NCBI RefSeq assembly: GCF_002946835.1
Contig: NZ_CP026652.1
Location: 3,658,001 to 3,722,000 of the forward strand
DNA from: Streptomyces dengpaensis
GTDB lineage: Bacteria; Actinomycetota; Actinomycetes; Streptomycetales; Streptomycetaceae
Direction: 5' to 3'
Length of the DNA stretch: 64,000 nucleotides
Position 1 is the first letter of the stretch, and every line of letters begins with the position of its first letter. A program made the position numbers and the translations under genes. This document shows, one piece after another, positions 7,863 through 19,747 of this stretch. The notes under the pieces are model-generated. The model saw only the letters and a list, made by a program, of their open reading frames with translations. It was not told where the DNA came from and searched no databases.

Positions 7863-9182
7863 ATGCCCCCCTTCGAAGTCCCCGAGGGCGACCCCTTCGG
7901 CCCGCACAACCTCCCCTACGGCGTGTTCTCCCTGAACGGCCCGGCCGACCCCGCCGCCTCCAACGCCTCAGCCGGCTCTGCCGGCTCTGCCGACTCCGCT
8001 GACTCCGCTGGCTCTGCCGGCTCTGCCCGGGCAGGCTCCCCCGGGCGGCGCGTCGGCGTCCGCCTCGGGGACCACGTACTCGACGCGGGCGCGGCGGCCC
8101 ACGCGCTCGGCTCCCCGTACGCCGAGTTGCTGGCGCAACCGACCCTGAACCTGCTGCTCGCGGCGGGCCGCACTGCCTGGTCCGACGTACGACGCGCGCT
8201 CACCGCCTGGGTGACGGTCCCGGCCCACCGGGAGACCCTCGAGCCTCACTTCCACCCCCTCTCCGAGGTGACCCTGCACCTCCCCTTCGACGTAGCCGAC
8301 TACGTCGACTTCTACGCCTCCGAGAACCACGCCCGGAACGTCGGCCAGATCTTCCGTCCCGACGCCGCCGACTCCCTCACCCCCAACTGGAAGCATCTGC
8401 CGATCGGTTATCACGGCCGCTCCGGCACGGTCGTGGTGTCCGGAACGGAGGTCGTGCGCCCGTCGGGCCAGCGCAAGGCCCCCTCCGACAACGCACCCGT
8501 CTTCGGACCCTCGATCCGCCTGGACCTCGAGGCGGAGGTCGGCTTCGTCGTCGGCGCGCCCTCGGCCATGGGCACACCCGTCCCCCTCTCCGCCTTCCGC
8601 GACCACGTCTTCGGCCTCTGCCTCCTCAACGACTGGTCGGCGCGCGACATCCAGGCCTGGGAGTACGTCCCGCTCGGCCCCTTCCTCGGCAAGTCCTTCG
8701 CGACGTCGGTCTCGGCGTGGATCACCCCGCTCGACGCCCTGGACGACGCCCGCGTCTCACCCCCGACGCGCACCCACCCCCTGCTGCCCTACCTGGACGA
8801 CGCGTCCGAGGAACCCGGCGGCTACGACCTCCGCATCTCCGTCGCCATCAATGGTCACGTCGTCTCCGAACCTCCCTTCTCCACCATGTACTGGACGGCC
8901 GCCCAGCAGCTGGCCCACATGACGGTCAACGGCGCCTCCCTGCGCACCGGCGACCTGTACGGCTCGGGCACGGTCAGCGGCCCCTCGGAAGCCGAGCGCG
9001 GCTCCCTCCTCGAACTCACCTGGAACGGCCGCGACACCCTCGAACTCCCGGACGGCAAGCGCACCTTCCTGGAGGACGGCGACGAGGTGACGCTGACCGC
9101 CTGGGCTCCGGGTCCCGGCGGAACGCGGGTGGGACTGGGCGAGGTGAGGGGCCGGATCACGCCGGCGCCCGAGATCCACTGA
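7863..9182 (+). CDS. fahA: Fumarylacetoacetase
   Basis: A 439-aa fumarylacetoacetate hydrolase, the last enzyme of homogentisate/tyrosine degradation, giving fumarate and acetoacetate. The sequence shows the FAH pattern: FGPHNLPYGVFS at the N-terminus, DYVDFYASENHARNVG, LPIGYHGRSGTVVVSG, then LDLEAEVGFVVG and LLNDWSARDIQAWE with the metal-binding acidic residues. An oddity is a (AGS/ADS)n insertion at residues 35-56 from a 9-bp tandem repeat, in a loop where homologues are short. ATG 7863 is the family-like start; in-frame ATGs at 7797, 7818 and 7827 would add residues encoded by the upstream motif array. No other tyrosine catabolic gene is near. Confidence 0.92.
   Translation: MPPFEVPEGDPFGPHNLPYGVFSLNGPADPAASNASAGSAGSADSADSAGSAGSARAGSPGRRVGVRLGDHVLDAGAAAHALGSPYAELLAQPTLNLLLAAGRTAWSDVRRALTAWVTVPAHRETLEPHFHPLSEVTLHLPFDVADYVDFYASENHARNVGQIFRPDAADSLTPNWKHLPIGYHGRSGTVVVSGTEVVRPSGQRKAPSDNAPVFGPSIRLDLEAEVGFVVGAPSAMGTPVPLSAFRDHVFGLCLLNDWSARDIQAWEYVPLGPFLGKSFATSVSAWITPLDALDDARVSPPTRTHPLLPYLDDASEEPGGYDLRISVAINGHVVSEPPFSTMYWTAAQQLAHMTVNGASLRTGDLYGSGTVSGPSEAERGSLLELTWNGRDTLELPDGKRTFLEDGDEVTLTAWAPGPGGTRVGLGEVRGRITPAPEIH
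7964..8031 (+). repeat. 9-bp coding tandem repeat inside fahA
   Basis: About seven units of GCCGGCTCT/GCCGACTCC lie in frame within the fumarylacetoacetase gene and encode alternating Ala-Gly-Ser and Ala-Asp-Ser. The unit length is a multiple of three, so copy-number changes would keep the frame. Confidence 0.85.
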
Positions 9183-9198
9183 GCCGGGCCGGCGATCC

Positions 9199-9264
9199 TC
9201 AGCCCATCCGGCCTTCGAGGACGAGCGCGCGGCGCGATACGGGGTCTGGGGCGGAGCCTCAGGC
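9199..9264. repeat. Streptomyces extragenic repeat between convergent genes
   Basis: The segment reads TCAGCCCATCCGGCCTTCG-AGGACGAG and then GGGGTCTGGGGCGGAGCC. From memory this matches a repeat found downstream of many Streptomyces genes (usual form CAGCCCGTCCGGCGTTTGAGG). It fills the gap between fahA and recQ, which converge, and may contribute to 3'-end formation. I found no second full copy in this window. Confidence 0.55.
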
Positions 9265-9266
9265 CC

Positions 9267-11255
<1,989 letters not shown>

Positions 11256-11356
11256 GGCCCGTCGTCCCCCGAATGTCGTGCTTCGCCCACGACAGCCACC
11301 ATAGGGGTCCGCACGGACAGTCTCGGAGTTATCCACAGGCTGCGACCGATCCGCTC

Positions 11357-11404
11357 CCGTCCGCAGCGGCTTCCGTCCGCAGCGGCTTCCGTCCACAGCG
11401 GCCT
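11357..11404. repeat. Three tandem 16-bp repeats upstream of recQ
   Basis: CCGTCCGCAGCGGCTT occurs at 11357-11372 and 11373-11388, followed by the diverged copy CCGTCCACAGCGGCCT at 11389-11404. They lie between recQ and the nuo terminator, in the recQ promoter or leader region. Confidence 0.7.
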
Positions 11405-11455
11405 CGTCCGCACCCGCGTCCGCGTCCGGCTCGCCGCGCTCCGCCGTGAACATGC

Positions 11456-11494
11456 CAGGGGCCCGCTCCCCATGCCTGCAGGAGCGGGCCCCTG
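11456..11494 (-). terminator. Terminator hairpin of the nuo operon
   Basis: A perfect 14-bp inverted repeat, CAGGGGCCCGCTCC / GGAGCGGGCCCCTG, with an 11-base loop begins 22 bases beyond the nuoN stop codon. There is no U-tract, as is normal for Streptomyces. Its place and strength suit the end of the 14-gene transcript. Confidence 0.85.
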
Positions 11495-11516
11495 GCCCTG
11501 CATGGTTCACCGTGGT

Positions 11517-13166
11517 TCAGCGGACGAAGAGCCCCGCCTGCCCCGCCAGATCCAGGAAGTACTGCGGCGCCACACCCAGCACCAGCGTGACCGCCACGCC
11601 CACCCCGATCGCCGTCATGGTCAGCGGCGACGGCACGGCGACCGTCGGGCCCTCCGGCCGCGGCTCACTGAAGAACATGAGCACGATCACACGGATGTAG
11701 AAGAACGCCGCGATCGCCGACGAGATCACACCGACCACGACCAGCGGGGCCGCGCCGCCCTCAGCCGCCGCCTTGAACACGGCGAACTTTCCGGCGAAAC
11801 CGGAGGTCAGCGGGATACCCGCGAAGGCCAGCAGGAAGACCGCGAACACGGCCGCCACCAGCGGCGACCTGCGTCCCAGGCCCGCCCACTTGGACAGGTG
11901 GGTCGCCTCGCCTCCCGCGTCCCGTACGAGCGTCACGACCGCGAACGCGCCGATCGTGACGAACGAGTACGCGCCCAGGTAGAAGAGGACGGACGAGATA
12001 CCGTCCGGAGTCGTCGCGATGACACCCGCCAGGATGAAGCCCGCGTGCGCGATGGACGAGTACGCCAGGAGCCGCTTGATGTCGGTCTGGGTGATCGCGA
12101 CGATCGCACCGCCCAGCATGGTGACGATGGCGACCGCCCACATGACCGGCCGCCAGTCCCAGCGCAGGCCCGGCAGGACGACGTACAGCAGACGCAGCAG
12201 CGCGCCGAAGGCGGCCACCTTCGTCGCCGCGGCCATGAAGCCGGTGACCGGCGTCGGCGCGCCCTGGTAGACATCCGGCGTCCACATGTGGAACGGCACC
12301 GCGCCGACCTTGAAGAGCAGGCCCATGACGACCATGGCGGCGCCGATGAGCAACAGCACGTCGTTGCCCATGGTGCCGGCGAGCGCCAGGCTGACGTTCT
12401 GGATGGTGCCGTCGACGACCTGCGCGATCGTCGCGTACGACACCGAGCCCGCGTAGCCGTACAGCAGGGCGATGCCGAACAGCGTGAACGCGGAGGCGAA
12501 GGCGCCGAGCAGGAAGTACTTGACCGCGGCCTCCTGCGACATGAGCCGCTTGCGGCGGGCCAAGGCGCACAGGAGGTACAGCGGAAGCGAGAAGACCTCC
12601 AGCGCGATGAACAGCGTCAACAGGTCGTTGGCCGACGGGAAGACCAGCATGCCGCCGACCGCGAAGAGCAGAAGCGGGAAGGCCTCCGTCGTCGTGAACC
12701 CGGCCTTCACCGCGGCCTTCTCGCTGTCGCTGCCGGGCACGGACGCGGCCTGCGCCGCGAACGAGTCGACCCGGTTGCCGTGCGCCTCCGGGTCGAGCCG
12801 CCGCTCGGCGAAGGTGAAGACGCCGAGGATGCCCGCCAGCAGGATCGTGCCCTGCAGGAACAGGGACGGTCCGTCGACCGCGATCGCGCCCATCGCCGCG
12901 ATCTGCGCCTTGGTGGTGCCGTATCCGCCCGCCGCGAGCGCGACGACCGCGGCGAACGCGGCGGCGAGCGCGACGACGGAGACGAACACCTGCGCGTAGT
13001 AGCGCGACTTGCGCGGTACGAACGCCTCGACCAGCACTCCGATCACCGCCGCGCCGATGACGATCAGGGTGGGCGACAATTGCCCGTATTCGATCTTCGG
13101 CGCGTCGATCTTCGAGATCGGGTCGGCCGCGGTTGTCCACAGGCTGTGGACGGCTGCTGCGCTCAC
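11517..13166 (-). CDS. nuoN: NADH-quinone oxidoreductase subunit N
   Basis: A 549-aa polytopic membrane subunit of complex I, one of three antiporter-like proton-translocating subunits. The Proton_antipo_M core is visible: FALEVFSLPLYLLCALARRK-type segment near 190-210, QEAAVKYFLLGAFASAF, FKVGAVPFHMWTPDVYQGAP, and DIKRLLAYSSIAHAGF. A long loop at about 130-160 precedes the core. The start ATG overlaps the nuoM stop (ATGA, 13163-13166). It is the last gene of the operon, ending just before a strong hairpin. Confidence 0.96.
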   Translation of the reverse strand: MSAAAVHSLWTTAADPISKIDAPKIEYGQLSPTLIVIGAAVIGVLVEAFVPRKSRYYAQVFVSVVALAAAFAAVVALAAGGYGTTKAQIAAMGAIAVDGPSLFLQGTILLAGILGVFTFAERRLDPEAHGNRVDSFAAQAASVPGSDSEKAAVKAGFTTTEAFPLLLFAVGGMLVFPSANDLLTLFIALEVFSLPLYLLCALARRKRLMSQEAAVKYFLLGAFASAFTLFGIALLYGYAGSVSYATIAQVVDGTIQNVSLALAGTMGNDVLLLIGAAMVVMGLLFKVGAVPFHMWTPDVYQGAPTPVTGFMAAATKVAAFGALLRLLYVVLPGLRWDWRPVMWAVAIVTMLGGAIVAITQTDIKRLLAYSSIAHAGFILAGVIATTPDGISSVLFYLGAYSFVTIGAFAVVTLVRDAGGEATHLSKWAGLGRRSPLVAAVFAVFLLAFAGIPLTSGFAGKFAVFKAAAEGGAAPLVVVGVISSAIAAFFYIRVIVLMFFSEPRPEGPTVAVPSPLTMTAIGVGVAVTLVLGVAPQYFLDLAGQAGLFVR

Positions 13167-14734
13167 TTGGCCGCCTCCACCTCGGGCTGGGGGTCCTTCT
13201 TCTGTACGTCTGACATGGTCTGCTGGACCGCCGGGTTGACGATGTCGGTGACCGGCTTCGGGTAGACGCCCAGGAAGATCAGCAGTGCGATCAGCGGGGC
13301 GACCACCAGGAGCTCGCGCACCCTGAGGTCGGGCATCTTGGCGACCTCGGCCTTCACCGGGCCCGTCATCGTCCGCTGGTAGAGGACGAGCGTGTAGAGC
13401 GCGGCGAGGACGATGCCGAAGGTAGCGATGATGCCGACGGCCGGGTAGCGCGCGAACGTGCCCACCAGGACCAGGAATTCACTCACGAAGGGCGCGAGCC
13501 CGGGGAGCGAGAGGGTCGCGAGTCCGCCGATCAGGAAGGTGCCCGCGAGCACCGGGGCGACTTTCTGCACCCCTCCGTAGTCGGCGATCAGACGCGAACC
13601 GCGCCGCGAGATCAGGAAGCCCGCCACCAGCATCAGGGCGGCGGTCGAGATCCCGTGGTTGACCATGTAGAGCGTCGCGCCCGACTGGCCCTGGCTGGTC
13701 ATCGCGAAGATGCCCATGATGATGAACCCGAAGTGCGAGATCGACGCGTACGCGACCAGCCGCTTGATGTCCCGCTGGCCGACCGCGAGCAGCGCTCCGT
13801 AGATGATGCTGATGAGCGCCAGTACGAGGATGGCGGGCGTCGCCCACTTGCTCGCCTCCGGGAACAACTGGAGGCAGAAGCGGAGCATCGCGAAGGTGCC
13901 GACCTTGTCGACCACCGCCGTGATCAGCACCGCGACCGGGGCGGTGGCCTCCCCCATGGCATTGGGCAGCCAGGTGTGCAGCGGCCACAGGGGCGCCTTC
14001 ACCGCGAACGCGAAGAAGAAGCCGAGGAAGAGCCACCGCTCCGTGCTGGTCGCCATATGCAGCGACCCGTTGGCCCGCGCCTCGGCGATCTCCGTGAGAG
14101 AGAAGTTTCCGGCCACTACGTAGAGGCCGATGACGGCGGCCAGCATGACCAGGCCGCCGGCCAGGTTGTAGAGGAGGAACTTCACGGCGGCGTACGAGCG
14201 TTGCGTCGACGCCGCCTGCTCGCCGTGCTCGTGAGCGCGGTCCCCGAAGCCGCCGATGAGGAAGTACATCGGGATCAGCATGGCTTCGAAGAAGATGTAG
14301 AAGAGGAAGACGTCGGTGGCCTCGAACGAGATGATCACCATCGCCTCGACGGCCAGGATCAGGGCGAAGAAGCCCTGGGTCGGCCGCCAGCGCTTGCTCC
14401 CGGTCTCCTGCGGGTCCGCGTCGTGCCAGCCGGCGAGGATCACGAACGGGACCAGCAGCGCCGTGAGCGCGATGAGCGTCACCGCGATGCCGTCCACACC
14501 GAGCTCGTACCGCACCCCGAAGTCCTTGATCCAGGCGTGGGATTCGGTGAGCTGGTAGCGGTTGCCGCCGGGATCGAAACGCACCAGGATCACGGCCGCG
14601 AGCACCAGGGTGCCGAGCGATACAAGCAGCGCCAGCCACTTGGCGGCGACGCGCTGCGCGGCCGGTACTGCGGCCGTGGCGATCGCCCCGAGGGCCGGGA
14701 GCGCCGCCGCCGCTGTCAGCAGTGGAAAGGACAT
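13163..14734 (-). CDS. nuoM: NADH-quinone oxidoreductase subunit M
   Basis: A 523-aa antiporter-like membrane subunit of complex I. Signature segments are FFEAMLIPMYFLIGGFG, the Lys-containing AAVKFLLYNLAGGL, VKAPLWPLHTWLPNAM (conserved WPLHTWLP) and DIKRLVAYASISHFGF. The predicted 13-14 membrane helices match the family length. It starts five bases after nuoL and overlaps nuoN by four, so it is translationally coupled downstream. Confidence 0.96.
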   Translation of the reverse strand: MSFPLLTAAAALPALGAIATAAVPAAQRVAAKWLALLVSLGTLVLAAVILVRFDPGGNRYQLTESHAWIKDFGVRYELGVDGIAVTLIALTALLVPFVILAGWHDADPQETGSKRWRPTQGFFALILAVEAMVIISFEATDVFLFYIFFEAMLIPMYFLIGGFGDRAHEHGEQAASTQRSYAAVKFLLYNLAGGLVMLAAVIGLYVVAGNFSLTEIAEARANGSLHMATSTERWLFLGFFFAFAVKAPLWPLHTWLPNAMGEATAPVAVLITAVVDKVGTFAMLRFCLQLFPEASKWATPAILVLALISIIYGALLAVGQRDIKRLVAYASISHFGFIIMGIFAMTSQGQSGATLYMVNHGISTAALMLVAGFLISRRGSRLIADYGGVQKVAPVLAGTFLIGGLATLSLPGLAPFVSEFLVLVGTFARYPAVGIIATFGIVLAALYTLVLYQRTMTGPVKAEVAKMPDLRVRELLVVAPLIALLIFLGVYPKPVTDIVNPAVQQTMSDVQKKDPQPEVEAAK

Positions 14735-14739
14735 CGGTA

Positions 14740-16653
14740 TCAGACCGCCCTCATCAGCAGGGTCACGGCGATGAGGACCGCCGCACCGCCGAACATCGAG
14801 ACCGCGTACGAGCGCGCATAGCCGTTCTGCAGCTTGCGCAGCCGTCCGGAGAGACCGCCCATCGAGGCAGCCGTGCCGTTGACGACCCCGTCGACCAGGG
14901 TGTGGTCGACGTACACCAGGGAGCGCGTGAGGTGCTCACCGCCGCGCACCAGCACGACGTGGTTGAAGTCGTCCTGGAGCAGGTCGCGCCGGGCGGCCCG
15001 GGTGAGCAGCGAGCCGCGCGGGGCGACCACCGGGACGGGACGGCGCCCGTACTGGGCGTAGGCGATGCCGGCGCCGATGACGAGCACCACCATGGTGGCC
15101 AGCGTGACCGTGAGGGCGCTGACGGGCGGGTTGCCCTCCGCGTGCCCGGTGATCGGCTCCAGCCAGTGCAGGAAGCGGTCGCCGATGCTGAAGAAGCCAC
15201 CCGCGAAGACCGATCCGAAGGCCAGCACGATCATCGGGATCGTCATGGACCTGGGCGACTCGTGCGGGTGCGGCTCATGGCCTTCGGCGTCCGGCTGCCA
15301 GCGCTTCTCCCCGAAGAAGGTCATCAGCATCACGCGCGTCATGTAGAACGCGGTGATGGCCGCTCCCAGCAGGGCCGCGCCTCCAAGAATCCATCCCTCG
15401 GTGCCGCCCTTGGCGAACGCCGCCTCGATGATCCTGTCCTTGGAGAAGAAGCCGGACAGACCCGGAAAGCCGATGATGGCCAGGTAGCCGAGGCCGAACG
15501 TCACGAAGGTGATCGGCATGTACTTCCGGAGGCCGCCGTACTTCCGCATGTCGACCTCGTCGTTCATGCCGTGCATGACCGAACCGGCACCGAGGAAGAG
15601 CCCGGCCTTGAAGAAGCCGTGGGTCACCAGGTGCATGATCGCGAACGCGTAGCCGATGGGGCCGAGGCCCGCGGCGAGGATCATGTAGCCGATCTGCGAC
15701 ATGGTCGAGCCGGCCAGCGCCTTCTTGATGTCGTCCTTCGCGCAACCGACGATCGCACCGAAGAGGAGCGTGACCGCACCGACCACGGTGACCACCAGCT
15801 GCGCGTCGGGCGCCGCGTCGAAGATCGCGCCGGAGCGGACGATCAGGTACACGCCCGCCGTCACCATCGTCGCGGCGTGGATGAGGGCCGAGACCGGGGT
15901 CGGGCCCTCCATCGCGTCCCCGAGCCAGGACTGCAGCGGAACCTGGGCGGACTTGCCGCAGGCGGCGAGCAGCAGCAGCAGGCCGATGCCCGTGAGGGTG
16001 GCCTCGCTGGTGTCAGCCGCGAGGCCGGCCTCCTCGTGGGTGCCGAGCACCGGGCCGAAGGCGAAGGTGCCGAACGTCGTGAACATCAGCATGATCGCGA
16101 TCGACAGGCCCATGTCGCCGACGCGGTTGACCAGGAAGGCCTTTTTCGCGGCGGTGGCGGCGCTGGGCTTGTGCTGCCAGAAGCCGATCAGCAGGTACGA
16201 GGCGAGGCCGACGCCTTCCCAGCCGACGTACAGCAGAAGGTAGTTGTCGGCAAGGACGAGCAGCAGCATGGCCGCGAGGAACAGGTTCAGATAGCCGAAG
16301 AAGCGGCGCCGGCGCTCGTCGTGCTCCATGTACCCGATCGAGTACAGGTGGATGAGCGAGCCGACGCCGGTGATCAGCAGCACGAATGTCATCGACAGCT
16401 GGTCGAGCTGGAAGGAGACATCCGCCTGGAAGCCGCTGACCGGGATCCAGCTGTACAGGTACTGCCTCAGGGTCCGGTCCTCGGCGCCCTTCCCCAGCAT
16501 GGCGGCGAAGAGCACGACGCCGATCACGAAGGAGGTGGCCGCGAGCACCGTACCGATCCAGTGACCGACGGCGTCCAGGCGCCTGCCGCCGCACAGCAGT
16601 ACGGCCGCTCCGAGCAGAGGCGCCGCTACCAGCAGCGCAATCAGGTTCTCCAC
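14740..16653 (-). CDS. nuoL: NADH-quinone oxidoreductase subunit L
   Basis: A 637-aa distal antiporter-like subunit of complex I. Segments [38 protein letters not shown] and [14 protein letters not shown] are family hallmarks. Further on are [19 protein letters not shown] and [18 protein letters not shown]. The C-terminal part should form the long lateral helix that runs along NuoM and NuoN. The gene lies 14 bases after nuoK and five before nuoM, within the operon. Length and motifs are intact. Confidence 0.96.
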   Translation of the reverse strand: MENLIALLVAAPLLGAAVLLCGGRRLDAVGHWIGTVLAATSFVIGVVLFAAMLGKGAEDRTLRQYLYSWIPVSGFQADVSFQLDQLSMTFVLLITGVGSLIHLYSIGYMEHDERRRRFFGYLNLFLAAMLLLVLADNYLLLYVGWEGVGLASYLLIGFWQHKPSAATAAKKAFLVNRVGDMGLSIAIMLMFTTFGTFAFGPVLGTHEEAGLAADTSEATLTGIGLLLLLAACGKSAQVPLQSWLGDAMEGPTPVSALIHAATMVTAGVYLIVRSGAIFDAAPDAQLVVTVVGAVTLLFGAIVGCAKDDIKKALAGSTMSQIGYMILAAGLGPIGYAFAIMHLVTHGFFKAGLFLGAGSVMHGMNDEVDMRKYGGLRKYMPITFVTFGLGYLAIIGFPGLSGFFSKDRIIEAAFAKGGTEGWILGGAALLGAAITAFYMTRVMLMTFFGEKRWQPDAEGHEPHPHESPRSMTIPMIVLAFGSVFAGGFFSIGDRFLHWLEPITGHAEGNPPVSALTVTLATMVVLVIGAGIAYAQYGRRPVPVVAPRGSLLTRAARRDLLQDDFNHVVLVRGGEHLTRSLVYVDHTLVDGVVNGTAASMGGLSGRLRKLQNGYARSYAVSMFGGAAVLIAVTLLMRAV

Positions 16654-16667
16654 GATTCAGCGACCCC

Positions 16668-16967
16668 TTACAGCTTCATCAGGCTGGCGTCGTCGACCGA
16701 GGCCGAGTGGCGGGAACGGAACAGCGACACGATGATCGCGAGCCCGACCACGACCTCCGCGGCGGCGACGACCATCGTGAAGAAGGCGATGATCTGGCCG
16801 TCGAGATTGCCGTGCATACGGGAGAAGGCGACGAACGCGAGGTTGCAGGCGTTGAGCATGAGCTCGACGCACATGAACACCACGATCGCGTTCCGCCTGA
16901 TCAGTACGCCGGTGGCGCCGATCGTGAACAACAGGGCGGCGAGATAGAGGTAGTTGACCGGGTTCAC
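16668..16967 (-). CDS. nuoK: NADH-quinone oxidoreductase subunit K
   Basis: A 99-aa subunit with three membrane helices. [20 protein letters not shown] contains the conserved membrane Glu of helix 2, and a second acidic residue lies in [11 protein letters not shown] of helix 3. Both belong to the central proton-transfer axis of complex I. It overlaps nuoJ by ATGA (16964-16967). Size is exactly that of the family. Confidence 0.96.
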   Translation of the reverse strand: MNPVNYLYLAALLFTIGATGVLIRRNAIVVFMCVELMLNACNLAFVAFSRMHGNLDGQIIAFFTMVVAAAEVVVGLAIIVSLFRSRHSASVDDASLMKL

Positions 16968-17782
16968 TTGGACGCCTCCTCCGTCTTCGTGCGCTCCAGA
17001 CGCTCCTCGGCGCGCTGCTCCAGGGCCTTCAGGTCGTTCAGCGCCTCGGTCGACACGTCGCGGATCTGGCCGCGCTCGCGCAGCGTCTTGTTCACGGTCA
17101 GCTCGGACGGGGTGCCGTCGGGGAGCAGGCCCGCGATGTCCACCGCGTTGTGCCGGGCGTAGACGCCGGGCGCCGGGAGCGGCGGTAGGTGCTTGCCCTC
17201 GCGTACACGCTGCTCGGACAGCTCACGCTGGGTCTTCGCACGCTCGGTGCGCTCGCGGTGCGTGAGCACCATGGCGCCGACGGCGGCCGTGATGAGCAGG
17301 GCGCCGGTGATTTCGAAGGCGAACACGTACTTCGTGAACAGGAGGGCGGCGAGGCCCTCAACGTTGCCGTTCGCGTTCGCCTGCGCCAGGCCGTTGAACT
17401 CCGTGAGCGAGGCGTTGCCGATGCCCCCGAGCAGCAGGATGCCGAAGCCGAGACCGCACACCAGGGCCAGCCAGCGCTGGCCCTTGATGGTCTCCTTCAG
17501 GGAGTCCGCCGCGGTGACGCCGACGAGCATCACCACGAAGAGGAACAGCATCATGATCGCGCCGGTGTAGACGATGATCTGCACGACGCCCAGGAAGTAG
17601 GCGCCGTTGGCCAGGTAGAACACCGCCAGGACGATCATGGTGCCGGCGAGGCAGAGCGCACTGTGCACGGTCTTCTTCATGAAGACGGTGCACAGGGCGC
17701 CGATCACGGCGACGGTGCCGAGAACCCAGAACTGGAAGGCCTCTCCCGTGGAGGTGGAGTAGGCGGCCAGGTCGGTCGTCAT
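16964..17782 (-). CDS. nuoJ: NADH-quinone oxidoreductase subunit J
   Basis: A 272-aa membrane subunit of complex I. Five helices occupy about residues 15-180; the second and third contain [17 protein letters not shown] and [20 protein letters not shown], the pi-bulge region seen in the family. The last ~90 residues are a charged cytoplasmic tail ([17 protein letters not shown]), longer than in enteric NuoJ but usual in actinobacteria. ATGA overlaps link it to nuoI upstream and nuoK downstream. Confidence 0.95.
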   Translation of the reverse strand: MTTDLAAYSTSTGEAFQFWVLGTVAVIGALCTVFMKKTVHSALCLAGTMIVLAVFYLANGAYFLGVVQIIVYTGAIMMLFLFVVMLVGVTAADSLKETIKGQRWLALVCGLGFGILLLGGIGNASLTEFNGLAQANANGNVEGLAALLFTKYVFAFEITGALLITAAVGAMVLTHRERTERAKTQRELSEQRVREGKHLPPLPAPGVYARHNAVDIAGLLPDGTPSELTVNKTLRERGQIRDVSTEALNDLKALEQRAEERLERTKTEEASK

Positions 17783-18381
17783 GCGTCCACCTCCTCGCCG
17801 GAGGCCTTCTCATCCTTGGAGACGGCTACTTGGCGCTGGGTGCCGGGGGCCGCCTCGGTCACCAGGCCCCGGTAGTAGTCCTGCTCGTCCGTGCCGGGGT
17901 AGATCGCGTGCGGCGTGTCGACCATGCCCTCTTCGAGGCCGGCGAGCAGCTGCTCCTTGGTGTAGATCAGGTTGGCGCGGCTGCTGTCGGCCAGCTCGAA
18001 CTCGTTGGTCATCGTCAACGCGCGCGTGGGGCACGCCTCGATGCACAGGCCGCACAGGATGCAGCGGGCGTAGTTGATCTGGTAGACGCGGCCGTACCGC
18101 TCGCCCGGCGAGTAGCGCTCCTCGTCCGTGTTGTCCGCGCCTTCCACATAGATGGCGTCCGCGGGACACGCCCAGGCGCACAACTCGCAGCCGACGCACT
18201 TCTCCAGGCCGTCCGGGTGGCGGTTGAGCTGGTGCCGGCCGTGGAACCGCGGGGCGGTGGTCTTCTGCTGCTCCGGGTACTGCTCGGTCAGCCGCTTCTT
18301 GAACATGGCCTTGAAGGTCACGCCGAAGCCGGCGACGGGGTTCTGGAAACCGGGCTTGGTCTCCTTCGGCTCCTCAGCCAT
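17779..18381 (-). CDS. nuoI: NADH-quinone oxidoreductase subunit I
   Basis: A 200-aa peripheral-arm subunit carrying two [4Fe-4S] clusters (N6a, N6b) that pass electrons towards NuoB. The ferredoxin motifs are [12 protein letters not shown] (Cys 62, 65, 68, 72) and [12 protein letters not shown] (Cys 107, 110, 113, 117). ATG 18381 is chosen because AAGGAGGGG stands seven bases upstream; an ATG at 18453 would overlap nuoH by 80 bases and has no such support. The start overlaps the nuoH stop by eight bases and the stop overlaps nuoJ. Confidence 0.96.
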   Translation of the reverse strand: MAEEPKETKPGFQNPVAGFGVTFKAMFKKRLTEQYPEQQKTTAPRFHGRHQLNRHPDGLEKCVGCELCAWACPADAIYVEGADNTDEERYSPGERYGRVYQINYARCILCGLCIEACPTRALTMTNEFELADSSRANLIYTKEQLLAGLEEGMVDTPHAIYPGTDEQDYYRGLVTEAAPGTQRQVAVSKDEKASGEEVDA

Positions 18382-19747
18382 CGGACCCCTCCTTTCCGTC
18401 ACGAGATCCGTCCAGTGATCCGTCACTCGCAGTATCGGACCCACCACTGACAATCAACTCCCGCTCGCGGCGCGGGCGGCGCCGCGGCACCGGCGGCAGC
18501 TCCTGTCCCGGCAGCGGCGGTACGGGGAATCCGCCGGCCATCGGGTCGAAGGCGGCGGGCTCGGCGGGCGCCTCCTGGGCTCCCTGCCTGTCGCGGAAGA
18601 TGTCCGCGACGAACGAGAGCAGCAGCAGGACGAGGACGCCTCCGCCGACGTACAGGGCGATGTCCGCGAAGTCGTAGTTCTCGTTCCTCAGGGCCCGTAC
18701 GGTCGCGACGAGCATCAGCCAGGCCACGGAGACCGGGATGAGGACCTTCCAGCCGAGCTTCATCAGCTGGTCGTAGCGGACGCGCGGGAGCGTGCCGCGC
18801 AGCCAGATGAAGAAGAACAGCAGCAGCTGCACCTTCAGCACGAACCAGGCCATCGGCCACCAGCCGTGGTTGGCGCCCTCCCAGAAGGTGCTGATCGGCC
18901 AGGGAGCCCGCCAGCCGCCCAGGAAGAGCGTCACCGACACGGCCGAGACCGTCACCATGTTCACGTACTCGGCGAGCATGAACAACGCGAACTTGATCGA
19001 CGAGTACTCGGTGTTGAAGCCGCCGACGAGGTCGCCCTCGGACTCCGGCATGTCGAAGGGGGCGCGGTTGGTCTCGCCGACCATCGTCACGATGTAGATC
19101 ACGAACGAGACCGGCAGCAGGATGATGTACCAGCGGTCGTGCTGCTGCTCGACGATCGCCGAGGTCGACATCGACCCGGAGTAGAGGAACACCGAGGCGA
19201 AGGCGGCGCCCATCGCGATCTCGTACGAGATCATCTGCGCGCAGGAGCGCAGACCGCCCAGCAGCGGATAGGTGGATCCAGAACTCCAACCCGCCAGCAC
19301 GATCCCGTAGATGCCCACCGAGGCGACGGCGAGGATGTAGAGCATCGCGATCGGCAGGTCGGTGAGCTGCATCGTGGTGCGCTGACCGAAGATCGAGATC
19401 TCGTTGCCGGCCGGCCCGAAGGGGATCACCGCGATCGCCATGAAGGCGGGGATGGCCGCGACGATCGGTGCGAGGACGTAGACCACCTTGTCCGCGCGTT
19501 TGACGACGACGTCTTCCTTGAGCATCAGTTTGATGCCGTCGGCGAGCGACTGGAGCATGCCCCAGGGGCCGTGCCGGTTGGGGCCGATGCGCAGCTGCAT
19601 CCAGGCGACGACCTTGCGCTCCCACACGATGGAGAAGAGCACGGTCACCATCAGGAAGGCGAAGCAGAAGACCGCCTTGATGACGACCAGCCACCAGGGA
19701 TCCTGGCCGAACATGGAGAGGTCTTCAGCGGCGAGGTACGGCGTCAT
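18374..19747 (-). CDS. nuoH: NADH-quinone oxidoreductase subunit H
   Basis: A 457-aa membrane subunit that connects the peripheral and membrane arms and forms part of the quinone chamber. Recognisable parts are [59 protein letters not shown] and [18 protein letters not shown]. The last ~70 residues form a Pro/Arg/Ser-rich hydrophilic tail beyond the normal end of NuoH, seen in actinobacterial forms. It is ATGA-coupled to nuoG. Confidence 0.96.
   Translation of the reverse strand: MTPYLAAEDLSMFGQDPWWLVVIKAVFCFAFLMVTVLFSIVWERKVVAWMQLRIGPNRHGPWGMLQSLADGIKLMLKEDVVVKRADKVVYVLAPIVAAIPAFMAIAVIPFGPAGNEISIFGQRTTMQLTDLPIAMLYILAVASVGIYGIVLAGWSSGSTYPLLGGLRSCAQMISYEIAMGAAFASVFLYSGSMSTSAIVEQQHDRWYIILLPVSFVIYIVTMVGETNRAPFDMPESEGDLVGGFNTEYSSIKFALFMLAEYVNMVTVSAVSVTLFLGGWRAPWPISTFWEGANHGWWPMAWFVLKVQLLLFFFIWLRGTLPRVRYDQLMKLGWKVLIPVSVAWLMLVATVRALRNENYDFADIALYVGGGVLVLLLLSFVADIFRDRQGAQEAPAEPAAFDPMAGGFPVPPLPGQELPPVPRRRPRRERELIVSGGSDTASDGSLDGSRDGKEGSDG

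Noticed and set aside
14722..16947. 741-codon plus-strand open frame
   Set aside because: Antisense shadow of nuoL and nuoK, with no ribosome binding site or recognisable domain.
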